A stretch of 64,000 nucleotides of DNA from Puia sp. (GTDB lineage: Bacteria > Bacteroidota > Bacteroidia > Chitinophagales > Chitinophagaceae), in NCBI GenBank assembly GCA_031292515.1, contig JARLGZ010000081.1:62001-126000 (forward strand), read 5' to 3'. Of the stretch, positions 9,240 to 16,687 are shown piece by piece. Position numbers and translations under genes: made by a program. Below the pieces are notes generated by a model that did no database searches, had not been told where the DNA came from, and was given only the letters and a program-made list of their open reading frames with translations. The stretch's first letter is position 1, and each line of letters begins with the position of its first letter.

Positions 9240-10148
9240 ATGCAACCCATCGAGACCATCCAGGAATTCTATAACCGCGTCAAACTCGCCGACGGCGATA
9301 AATTCTCGCTGAACAACGCAGGATCCGGGCATTTCAATGTCTTTACCCGAGACACCTGCTACCGGGCAACACCCTATGGACGGCGCGATTTCTACAAAGT
9401 CTCTCTCATCCTGGGTACGGGCAAGCTGCATTATGCCGACAAATTGATCGAGATGAACCGGCCGGGCCTTCTTTTCTCCAACCCGATGATTCCGTATTCC
9501 TGGCAAGCAGTTTCGACGGAACAAAAAGGCTGGTACTGCCTCTTCACAGACGCCTTTTTACACCCTGTCGAAAGACAGGAGACCCTGCAGGACTCTCCGT
9601 TGTTCAAAACGAATGGCATACCGGTCTTCTTCGTCGACGAGCGGCAACAGGAGGAAATCTCATATATCTTTCGCAAGATGTTGGAGGAGATGGCCTCCGA
9701 CTACGCCCATAAGTTCGACCTCTTACGCAATTACCTGCACCTGCTGATCCACCAGGCCATGAAGATGCAGCCAACGGACCATACAGAACAGGCATCGGGC
9801 GCCGCCGCCCGGATCACCCAGCAATTCCTGGACCTATTGGAACGGCAATTCCCTATTGATACCATGGAGACGGAATTGCAGCTGAAAACCGCCAACGATT
9901 TTGCCGAACAGCTCTCTGTCCATGTGAATCATCTGAACCGGGCGCTGAAAGAGGTGACCGGCAAGACCACCACCGAACATATCTCCGCCCGGGTCATCCG
10001 CGAGGCCACCGCCCTCTTGCGGCATTCCGACTGGAATATCGCCCAGATCGCCTACGGGTTGGGCTTTGAATACCCTGCCTATTTCAATATCTTCTTCAAG
10101 AAGCACACGGGTCTTACTCCCCTGCAGGCCCGAAACGTGGTTGTTTGA
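9240..10148 (+). CDS. AraC-family transcriptional regulator
   Basis: A 302-residue AraC/XylS regulator. The N-terminal half is a cupin-like ligand-binding domain (residues about 20-160). The C-terminal double helix-turn-helix (about 200-300) contains the family pattern DWNIAQIAYGLGFEYPAYFNIFFKKHTGLTP. The downstream MFS exporter gene starts 88 bases later, and both upstream regions share a 14-bp sequence, suggesting autoregulation and activation of the exporter. The transcript appears leaderless. Confidence 0.92.
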   Translation: MQPIETIQEFYNRVKLADGDKFSLNNAGSGHFNVFTRDTCYRATPYGRRDFYKVSLILGTGKLHYADKLIEMNRPGLLFSNPMIPYSWQAVSTEQKGWYCLFTDAFLHPVERQETLQDSPLFKTNGIPVFFVDERQQEEISYIFRKMLEEMASDYAHKFDLLRNYLHLLIHQAMKMQPTDHTEQASGAAARITQQFLDLLERQFPIDTMETELQLKTANDFAEQLSVHVNHLNRALKEVTGKTTTEHISARVIREATALLRHSDWNIAQIAYGLGFEYPAYFNIFFKKHTGLTPLQARNVVV

Positions 10149-10228
10149 CCCGCAACCTGACTGTTTGAATTCTATAACGAATGGTTTGGATCCTGTAATG
10201 CCCGTTCGCGGACGCCGGCGTAACTTTG
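10143..10228 (+). promoter_or_regulatory. MFS gene promoter with triple GTTTGR direct repeats
   Basis: GTTTGA (10143), GTTTGA (10163) and GTTTGG (10184) are spaced 20 and 21 bp, two helical turns, as expected for AraC-type sites. The middle copy contains TTGAATTCTATAAC (10165-10178), one mismatch from the sequence at 9218-9231. The -7 element TAACTTTG is at 10221-10228. The first copy overlaps the stop codon of the regulator gene. Confidence 0.5.
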
Positions 10229-10236
10229 CAGGCATT

Positions 10237-11523
10237 ATGAACACTTCCATTCCTGACACCAATCCTGTTACCAGGAGATCTGCAAAAAGAATTGAGGCAC
10301 GGCACCAGCGCATTGCCAATATCCTGGCGCTCGCCATGCTGCCCCTTTCCGGTTTTGCCACGGATATCTATGTCCCTTCTCTTCCCACGATGGCCGGGGC
10401 CATGCACGTGAGCAGCCTGCAGATCCAGTTTACGATCACCCTCTATCTGATCAGCTACGGCATCAGCCAGCTCTTCATCGGCAGCATCATCGACAGCTAT
10501 GGCCGGTACAGGATCAGCCTGGTCTCCCTCATCATATTCGCATTTGCCAGCCTGGCCATCGCGCTGACCCATACGATCGACATCATCTACCTGATGCGTA
10601 TCATACAGGGAGCAACGGTAGGAGCCGTAATAGCCGGCAAGCGGGCCTATTTCGTGGATCTTTTTACCGGCGACCGTTTAAAGAATTACCTGAGCCTTTT
10701 TTCCATCATCTGGTCGACGGGCCCCATCGTGGCGCCTTTTATCGGGGGATGGCTGCAAACGGGCTTCGGCTGGGAAGCGAATTTTTATCTCCTGGCCGGC
10801 ACAGGTATCAGCTTTGCCGTATTGGAATATTTTTTCAGCGGCGAGACCTTGCCACAGCCGGCCCCTTTTCAACTAAAACGGGTAGTAAACGTCTATGCCG
10901 GGATGCTGACGACCGGCCCTTTTATCCTGGGGATCGGCATGATGGGACTGGCCTATGCCATGGTCATGGTCTATAATATGACGGCTCCTTTCATCATAGA
11001 GCATCAGCTTCATTTCAACGTAGTGACGACGGGGTACTGTTGTCTCGCCATGGGGGTAGCCTGGATGGTGGGCGGCTTCATCAGCAAGGCCATGATCCGG
11101 TTTCATTTCTTTCGGAAGCTGGCGGTGAACATCGGTCTGCAGATCCTCCTCGTGTTGCTGATGCTGGCGCTCATCCGCCAGGCAGAAACGCTTTACACAC
11201 TGGTCATCTTTGCATTCCTGATTCACGTAGGCGCCGGTTATACATTCAACAACTACATGACTTTCTGCATGACCCGTTTCCCGCAAAACGCCGGCATCGC
11301 CAGCGGGTTGATCGGCGGGTTCGCATTCTTGATCGTCTCCTCCCTGAGCTACGGTATCGTCAACATTCTGCCTGCCAGGGATGAGTGGAACCTCGGATAC
11401 AGCTACCTTATTTTTATTCTATTCTCGGCAGTCATTCTCTTTGTCGCTGCCCGGGAAACGGCAGGAAAAAGAAATGTTAAACCGGAGGCGGCAGAAAAAC
11501 TATTAAAAGGCTTTTCGGAATAA
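10237..11523 (+). CDS. MFS transporter, Bcr/CflA drug-efflux type
   Basis: About 428 residues with twelve predicted membrane segments. The N-terminus has the Bcr/CflA signature FATDIYVPSLP, and the loop GSIIDSYGRYR matches MFS motif A. These transporters export drugs or metabolites by proton antiport in the inner membrane. The start at 10237 follows the -7 element at 10221; the frame is open further upstream into the regulator gene but those residues are not family-like. It is probably controlled by the adjacent AraC protein. Confidence 0.9.
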   Translation: MNTSIPDTNPVTRRSAKRIEARHQRIANILALAMLPLSGFATDIYVPSLPTMAGAMHVSSLQIQFTITLYLISYGISQLFIGSIIDSYGRYRISLVSLIIFAFASLAIALTHTIDIIYLMRIIQGATVGAVIAGKRAYFVDLFTGDRLKNYLSLFSIIWSTGPIVAPFIGGWLQTGFGWEANFYLLAGTGISFAVLEYFFSGETLPQPAPFQLKRVVNVYAGMLTTGPFILGIGMMGLAYAMVMVYNMTAPFIIEHQLHFNVVTTGYCCLAMGVAWMVGGFISKAMIRFHFFRKLAVNIGLQILLVLLMLALIRQAETLYTLVIFAFLIHVGAGYTFNNYMTFCMTRFPQNAGIASGLIGGFAFLIVSSLSYGIVNILPARDEWNLGYSYLIFILFSAVILFVAARETAGKRNVKPEAAEKLLKGFSE

Positions 11524-11553
11524 CTACCTTATTTTGTAGCATATGCCGCCGAT

Positions 11554-12243
11554 ATGCGCACACTGATCGGGTATTTTCTACGCCAGCTGTTTGTATACAC
11601 ATTGCTCTGCATGGGGACCTTCCTCATGTTGCGCTCGATTCTCCCGTATACTGCTTTTAAGGATACGATCGGGTTTCTGCAGTTCAAACAAGACTACGTG
11701 CATCTGTGGTGGTGGAACACAGCCTTCTACATCCATGTGTTCTCCGCCGTGCTGGCGCTGATGGCGGGCTTTACACAATTCAACCGGAATTTGCTGGCAT
11801 CGCGCCGCGGACTGCACCGCTGGATCGGCCGGATATATGCTTATGACATACTCTTTATCAATGTGCCGGCGGGCCTCGTGCTCGCTGTTTGCGCCAATGG
11901 AGGCTGGCCTGGCAAACTCGCCTTCCTCGTCCTCGACAGCCTCTGGTTCATCTTTACCTACATAGCTGTGGCAGCAGTCCGACAAGGTGATCTTTCCCGC
12001 CACCGCGCATTTATGATACGCAGCTATGCAATGACCTTTTCTGCTATCATGCTTAGAACCTGGAAAATCGTTTTCTCGCACACACTACAAATAGATCCCG
12101 TAATGCTTTATCAAATCGACGCCTGGATGGCCTTTGCACCAAACCTGCTCTTTGCAGAATGGTGGCTCAGACGGTCGGCCCGGGGGCGCACCCATTTCCT
12201 CACCGCGCAAATATCACATTATTCAGGATCAATAAATAAATAG
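11554..12243 (+). CDS. DUF2306-like integral membrane protein
   Basis: A 229-residue membrane protein with about six hydrophobic segments. The features AFYIHVFSAVLALMAGFTQF, RGLHRWIGRIY and LSRHRAFMIRSYA match the DUF2306 family, which has conserved His residues and an unknown, possibly heme- or redox-related role. It begins 30 bases after the MFS gene, with a near-consensus -7 element (TTATTTTG) in the gap, so it may have its own promoter. Its 3' end overlaps the convergent small membrane-protein gene. Confidence 0.8.
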   Translation: MRTLIGYFLRQLFVYTLLCMGTFLMLRSILPYTAFKDTIGFLQFKQDYVHLWWWNTAFYIHVFSAVLALMAGFTQFNRNLLASRRGLHRWIGRIYAYDILFINVPAGLVLAVCANGGWPGKLAFLVLDSLWFIFTYIAVAAVRQGDLSRHRAFMIRSYAMTFSAIMLRTWKIVFSHTLQIDPVMLYQIDAWMAFAPNLLFAEWWLRRSARGRTHFLTAQISHYSGSINK

Positions 12244-12406
12244 TCGTCAGAATGGTAAGAAAAGAAAATAGGAAAGCGGCGGTCCGAATGGTTCCCGGAG
12301 ATTTGTACCCGGCTCTTATGCATCTTGCATAGACTATACCCGCGACAAACCCGGCTACGGAGCCGGCAAAAATCAGAATCAGACCTGAAATGATAAAAAA
12401 GGCCAT
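12200..12406 (-). CDS. Small two-helix membrane protein (tentative)
   Basis: A 68-residue protein with two hydrophobic helices (about 3-24 and 43-64) joined by a basic loop (YARCIRAGYKSPG). No family was recognised. It overlaps the 3' end of the DUF2306 gene by 44 bases on the opposite strand and lacks a clear promoter, so it could be a chance frame. The amphipathic layout and charge pattern are consistent with a real small membrane protein. Confidence 0.4.
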   Translation of the reverse strand: MAFFIISGLILIFAGSVAGFVAGIVYARCIRAGYKSPGTIRTAAFLFSFLTILTTIYLLILNNVIFAR

Positions 12407-12604
12407 AGAAGGATGTTAGCTCCCGTAAGATATAAACTCGTAAAGGAACCTGCAAGCCGGAGAAGTCCATTTTAACATCTCTTATAGAGAACCTCTTATA
12501 AAGAACCTATTCCTATCGGGGACGATCCGGCCGACGCGCGCGCCATCGTCTGGTTAGATCTATTGCTTTCCCGCGTTCTGTGGCCGGTACTCTGCCTCTC
12601 TTTC

Positions 12605-13162
12605 TCAACGCGGAATCCTCCGCCCTATGTAATAGGCCCAATACACCGGTCCGGGTGCTTCGTCGAGATGAAGCCGGTAACGCCTGAAAATGACCCAACC
12701 GGTCAATGCTCCTCCGATCCAGCCTACCCTATTGGCAGTATCAACCGCATGACCATGCGGCGGTTTAAAAAGCTCGAAAATCATGACATGAAAAAGCAGG
12801 GTGGGCAGAGCGAAACTGTACAAAAAGCAGATCCCCCAAAAAACAAACCGCCACTTGCTGCCCTTCTTACGCAAAGCGATAAAACAGCCTTTCAAACCAA
12901 AGAACAGGCACTCTATCAGGTAAGAGAGACCGGCTATGATCGCCAGGTAGGCCCACATCGTCAAATGGCCGGTCCGATACCTGAGCAGGTGCATGACAAA
13001 ATAGGCTCCTGTCAACGCAGGCAGGAAGAGGAAGATAAAGACCACACCCCTTATAAAAAGAGCAAGGATCGTCGCAAAATTCCCGGCGGATCGTTTATCG
13101 GAACCCGCCTGACGCTTCCCCTCTTCATAACCGGCATAATAGCCGCCGTCAAACTCGCTCAT
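12605..13162 (-). CDS. Hypothetical membrane protein
   Basis: A 185-residue protein with a hydrophilic N-terminus (MSEFDGGYYAGYEEGKRQAG) and four predicted membrane helices. No family was recognised. The opposite-strand frame of similar length is rich in Arg, Pro and Lys and looks like a shadow. It lies between two other uncharacterised genes. An imperfect repeat CTTATARAGAACC (12481-12510) occurs about 90 bases beyond its stop. Confidence 0.65.
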   Translation of the reverse strand: MSEFDGGYYAGYEEGKRQAGSDKRSAGNFATILALFIRGVVFIFLFLPALTGAYFVMHLLRYRTGHLTMWAYLAIIAGLSYLIECLFFGLKGCFIALRKKGSKWRFVFWGICFLYSFALPTLLFHVMIFELFKPPHGHAVDTANRVGWIGGALTGWVIFRRYRLHLDEAPGPVYWAYYIGRRIPR

Positions 13163-13414
13163 AGTAAAGGTTTTGGCTCTATAAATCTACAAATAAAACC
13201 TTCTCTGAGAATCCCTATCACCGGAAAAAAGTCTCTAAAGGAATAACACTATCGGATTCAAGTCGATTTTTTTAGCATAATGGTTTTCCCATACTATATT
13301 AAAGAATAAACATTTTATTGAAAATAAATCAGGCCCACCCGAAATATCTGATCAAAATTATGTTCCTACCTTCCCATCCTTATAACATTCTGTATAACCT
13401 TAACCTATACTACT

Positions 13415-14887
13415 ATGCGCTATTTATTATTCCTTCTCCCGATCCTCTTATTCGTCTCCTGCAAAAAGGATCTCAACTCGTTGTCCGCCGGCACAGTGCC
13501 GCAGCTGGATAAAACCACGGCCTATCTGAAGCAACAGCTTTCGGCCGCGGACTTTAATGACCTGGATCTCCCGAAGTCCGATGTCACGATCATCGACAGC
13601 GGCCGGATCCAGCTCTGGCGGGTTCCGTTCGTCGGAAAATCCATTGCTACGGATTTTGTCCTGGTCCAGGCCGGGCAGGATGGTACTTGTTCAGGCGGCA
13701 GGATCATTCACCTGGAGAGCAGCCCGGGCAATATGTGGACCTATAATGGCTCCGTAACCATGCAAACCCTGGCGCGTCAGCCAATCGTACAATCCGATAT
13801 CATCAATGGCTATGTGGTAGCATTTCATCCGTCGATGGTCAACCGGATCACCACCAACAGCACTGTTTCTACAGACGTCGTCCCCTACTACTATGGAACC
13901 ATGTTGCCCGAGGTGGTCATCGTAGGTTATGTCAACACGACCGGAAACCCACCTACGATGGCCGAATATACAAACCTGCTCATGCTCGCGGCTTCCAGCC
14001 CCAATGGCGCGAGCGGCACCGGAAGCGGAAGCGCCTCCGGCAGCGCCGCGGGCGGCGGCTCCGGCTCTTCGGCACCCGGAACGACAACGACTCCTGTCGG
14101 CAACGGCAGCGCCAATGTCTATACTCCTTTGGCACCGAATGGCAACGGCGGAACAGCTGCCGGAAGCGGAACCCCGACCCTAAGCGCTTCGTTGTTGACG
14201 AAATCGGTCACGGTAGAACAAGAATATATAACCGCCGAACCAGCGATCAGTCTAATAGCTTATTTTAAGTGTTTTGACATTGTTCCTTCAGCAGGTGCAA
14301 CATTTACAATCAAACTCTGCTCTGATTTACCAGTCAATTCAAATCCTGACTTTGTAACATTAGGAACAACGAGCGGTCATGCTTTTATCACACTTACAAA
14401 AACAAACGGAGGCCTATCGGTTACACAATCTTTTGGATTTTATCCAAGTCAAAGCCCTTCCATATTGAATCCGTTTGGGAATATTCCCGGCGTAGTAAAG
14501 GACAATGGCAACAGAGAGATCAACGCCAGCATTACAACGGCAATTAACGAGAATCAGTTTGCAACATTAAAAGCGAATTCAATTTCTTGGTCTACCAGCA
14601 ACTACAATTTAGTATCAAATAATTGTACTAATTATGCCCTTAATTTATTTAATTCTGTGACTAACAATCCTCTTACCCTTGATCCTTTAACTGTATATTT
14701 ACCGAATAGCGGAAATACCTATAATCCATCTGTTGAACCCCCAACAATTAACATCCCAGATTCGCCTCAATCATTATTCGTTAAATTGCAACAAATGAAG
14801 GTAGCAGGGGGGGCTGCGGCTGCAAACATAGTAATAGACCAAACTCACAATACTACGGCACCATCATCACATGGCGCTTGCAATTGA
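13415..14887 (+). CDS. Lipoprotein with C-terminal permuted papain-like module (candidate toxin)
   Basis: A 490-residue lipoprotein with lipobox VSC near residue 16. Residues 1-190 form a GC-rich N-terminal domain, followed by a Gly/Ser-rich linker (about 195-250). From about residue 265 the DNA becomes AT-rich and the sequence changes to a module with GHAFITL (H322), VTQSFGFYPSQ, an NQF segment and NNCTNYAL (C404). The His-before-Cys order fits permuted papain/NlpC-like (PPPDE/LRAT-type) folds, and closely similar C-terminal modules occur in Bacteroidota secreted and Rhs-type proteins. The composition step suggests module exchange as in polymorphic toxins. A small AT-rich gene follows after 13 bases. 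The toxin role is inferred. Confidence 0.75.
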   Translation: MRYLLFLLPILLFVSCKKDLNSLSAGTVPQLDKTTAYLKQQLSAADFNDLDLPKSDVTIIDSGRIQLWRVPFVGKSIATDFVLVQAGQDGTCSGGRIIHLESSPGNMWTYNGSVTMQTLARQPIVQSDIINGYVVAFHPSMVNRITTNSTVSTDVVPYYYGTMLPEVVIVGYVNTTGNPPTMAEYTNLLMLAASSPNGASGTGSGSASGSAAGGGSGSSAPGTTTTPVGNGSANVYTPLAPNGNGGTAAGSGTPTLSASLLTKSVTVEQEYITAEPAISLIAYFKCFDIVPSAGATFTIKLCSDLPVNSNPDFVTLGTTSGHAFITLTKTNGGLSVTQSFGFYPSQSPSILNPFGNIPGVVKDNGNREINASITTAINENQFATLKANSISWSTSNYNLVSNNCTNYALNLFNSVTNNPLTLDPLTVYLPNSGNTYNPSVEPPTINIPDSPQSLFVKLQQMKVAGGAAAANIVIDQTHNTTAPSSHGACN

Positions 14888-14900
14888 AATTTATTGAAGA

Positions 14901-15257
14901 ATGAAATATTTACTGATATTTCTTGTAATGTTTACGATTATAAATATCCCTCCTGTCAGATGGATATTTATATTGGTTGACAAGGAAGACGTTGATTATT
15001 CAAATATTACGGCCACATTTACTTTTTCTGAAATGAATGGCGAAGGGCGGGACTATAGAATGTGCTATAATCGCTGGAAAGATTTTAAGCAAACGAAACA
15101 CGCAGATACGGTACTATATAGAATAACTCCCAAAAACTACTGGCACATATGGAATTACGGAGATTATTTATTCGCAGAGAAATATAAATATCAGTTTAAA
15201 AAAATAGAGATAAGTCGCTCTCCCAATTTTTTAAACTCAGGTTATCAGGACTTCTAA
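14901..15257 (+). CDS. Small membrane-anchored protein, candidate immunity protein
   Basis: A 118-residue protein with an N-terminal hydrophobic segment (about residues 1-22) and a polar Tyr/Lys-rich remainder. No family was recognised. It starts 13 bases after the stop of the papain-module lipoprotein and shares its low GC, unlike all other neighbours. Position, size and composition are those expected of an immunity protein, and a membrane anchor would place it in the compartment of a periplasmic protease or amidase. This is inference from context. Confidence 0.6.
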   Translation: MKYLLIFLVMFTIINIPPVRWIFILVDKEDVDYSNITATFTFSEMNGEGRDYRMCYNRWKDFKQTKHADTVLYRITPKNYWHIWNYGDYLFAEKYKYQFKKIEISRSPNFLNSGYQDF

Positions 15258-15355
15258 TTCAGTTTGATATATTCCGATCCCCATCAACCACCGTACCCAA
15301 TAAAACCAAGCACCTCAAGCCCATCGGAGTTGGCTCAGCAAACGTCACCTGCTTC

Positions 15356-16120
15356 CTATTTCTGCTCCTCCTTATAGTGGTTCAGAATCTTGGTAAAAGC
15401 CGTTGGCTCTATCCGAAGCATCCCCTTGTACGGATGATCCAGCATGTCCACCAGGATCAGGTTGAAGACGATGATGATGGAGAACATCAAAATCTTTAAA
15501 AAGTGGGCCCCGTTATTATTCGTCTTGAACAATATCGCAAAGAGGATGATGATGAGCCCCCCGGCAAGCAGGATCTTCCACATCAGCGGTGGAAGCGAAG
15601 GGTCCATATCGGAGACACGGATAATCCGGGCCTCGCCAAACTGGTTGACGCTGGTAACCATCGAAGCATACCAGGTCTTTTCATTGTCCGTTACCGGCCG
15701 GATCGCATACACCATGTCCCAGACCTGGTTATATCTTTTCTGGGTGATCGGGCTGGTCGTATCATGCTCCATAGCCGGGAACTCGTCAGTGACGACGGAA
15801 CTGACATAGTTGATCACCGTAGTGCGGATCTTTTTGCCGGTGGAGGAATCGGGGAAAGCATAGCTGGCCCGGTATAGGTTGAAGACCTTCGAAGACTCCT
15901 CCTGGATCCTGTCCCCCGTATTCTGATACTGCTGCCAGACGATGACGACGATAAAAGCCAGCAGGATGGAATAAACGGCCACGATGCCCCCGTAGATGAT
16001 CCCCCCGATATCCAAATCGATCGAAAAACGCTTAAGAACCGGGCTTTTCTTGACCAGGAGGAAGATGCATGTGATGCCCAACAGAAACACGAGGGCGGCA
16101 AGATAGAAATGATTGAACAT
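15356..16120 (-). CDS. DUF4239-like membrane protein
   Basis: About 254 residues with two N-terminal membrane helices, a soluble central part (about 85-175) and two C-terminal helices. The pattern GGIIYGGIVAVYSILLAFIVVIVWQQY resembles the start of the DUF4239 family, whose function is unknown. The start is placed at the ATG at 16120 (MFNHFYLAAL) because the 28 residues encoded upstream are unlike a membrane protein start; the alternative start is 16204. Confidence 0.7.
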   Translation of the reverse strand: MFNHFYLAALVFLLGITCIFLLVKKSPVLKRFSIDLDIGGIIYGGIVAVYSILLAFIVVIVWQQYQNTGDRIQEESSKVFNLYRASYAFPDSSTGKKIRTTVINYVSSVVTDEFPAMEHDTTSPITQKRYNQVWDMVYAIRPVTDNEKTWYASMVTSVNQFGEARIIRVSDMDPSLPPLMWKILLAGGLIIILFAILFKTNNNGAHFLKILMFSIIIVFNLILVDMLDHPYKGMLRIEPTAFTKILNHYKEEQK

Positions 16121-16466
16121 AAGTAGTTGATTGACAAGCGGCAAACTACGGAAATTTTCCTTTCTACCCCCATTTAAGTCGAATCGGACCGCATTATTCA
16201 GCACTTCTACAAGGCACTGATTGAATGATTCCCAATGACATACGATCGGCAGTTTTTCCCAGTCAGATTACCCTCCGCGGGCCAGCCTTTTAGGGTCTAA
16301 GGGTTTGCGCTTAACCCGCACTAAGGTTATCAATGAAACCCTGATATGAATCACCTAAAAACTAGTCTCACCGCTGCTTTCTTCGCATCTTTGTATTGTT
16401 AAGGCGCTGGTAGCAATATCCAAATATCCGAAAGACCACGATCCAAATCCTAAACCGAAAACATTA

Positions 16467-16550
16467 TCCAAACCACTGAAAAACACATTCCGAACCTCTG
16501 AGAAACACTGTCCAAACCTGTGAAAAAACCGTCCAAACCTGTGAAAGCCG
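16467..16550. repeat. Degenerate 19-22 bp tandem repeat
   Basis: Four adjacent units starting at 16467, 16489, 16511 and 16532 share the core TCCAAACCTGTGAAAAA. The last two are the most alike. Confidence 0.75.
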
Positions 16551-16623
16551 GCGACTATCCAATGTCCATCGCTTACATGAAAAACACTGTTGAACGAAAC
16601 CCTTTACAGTGAATGAATTAAGA

Positions 16624-16655
16624 GGGTGTCTCCAAAAAAGAGACACCCTTTTTTT
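16624..16655 (+). terminator. Strong intrinsic terminator hairpin
   Basis: A perfect 9-bp stem GGGTGTCTC/GAGACACCC (16624-16632 and 16640-16648) with a seven-base A-rich loop, followed by seven T residues on the + strand. GGGTGTCTC is also common at transposon ends in Bacteroidota, so an origin from an element end is possible. Confidence 0.7.
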
Positions 16656-16687
16656 GTCATATGTATATCTACTGACTACTCGCCTCG

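Larger units (their letters stand above)
16121..16687. other. Non-coding region with promoter-like, repeat and hairpin elements
   Basis: No convincing gene on either strand. On the + strand, CATCTTTG (16387-16394) resembles a -7 element. It is followed by the repeat tract at 16467-16550 and a strong intrinsic terminator at 16624-16655, an arrangement that could make a small RNA of about 250 bases. Confidence 0.4.

Noticed and set aside
12563-13246. 227-codon + strand frame opposite the four-helix membrane protein
   Set aside because: Lys/Pro/Arg-rich with no domain; the - strand frame has a coherent membrane topology.
16624-16648. Terminal inverted repeats of an insertion sequence
   Set aside because: The two arms are only seven bases apart, enclose no transposase, and a T run follows, so a terminator is the simpler reading; an element-end origin is mentioned only as a possibility.
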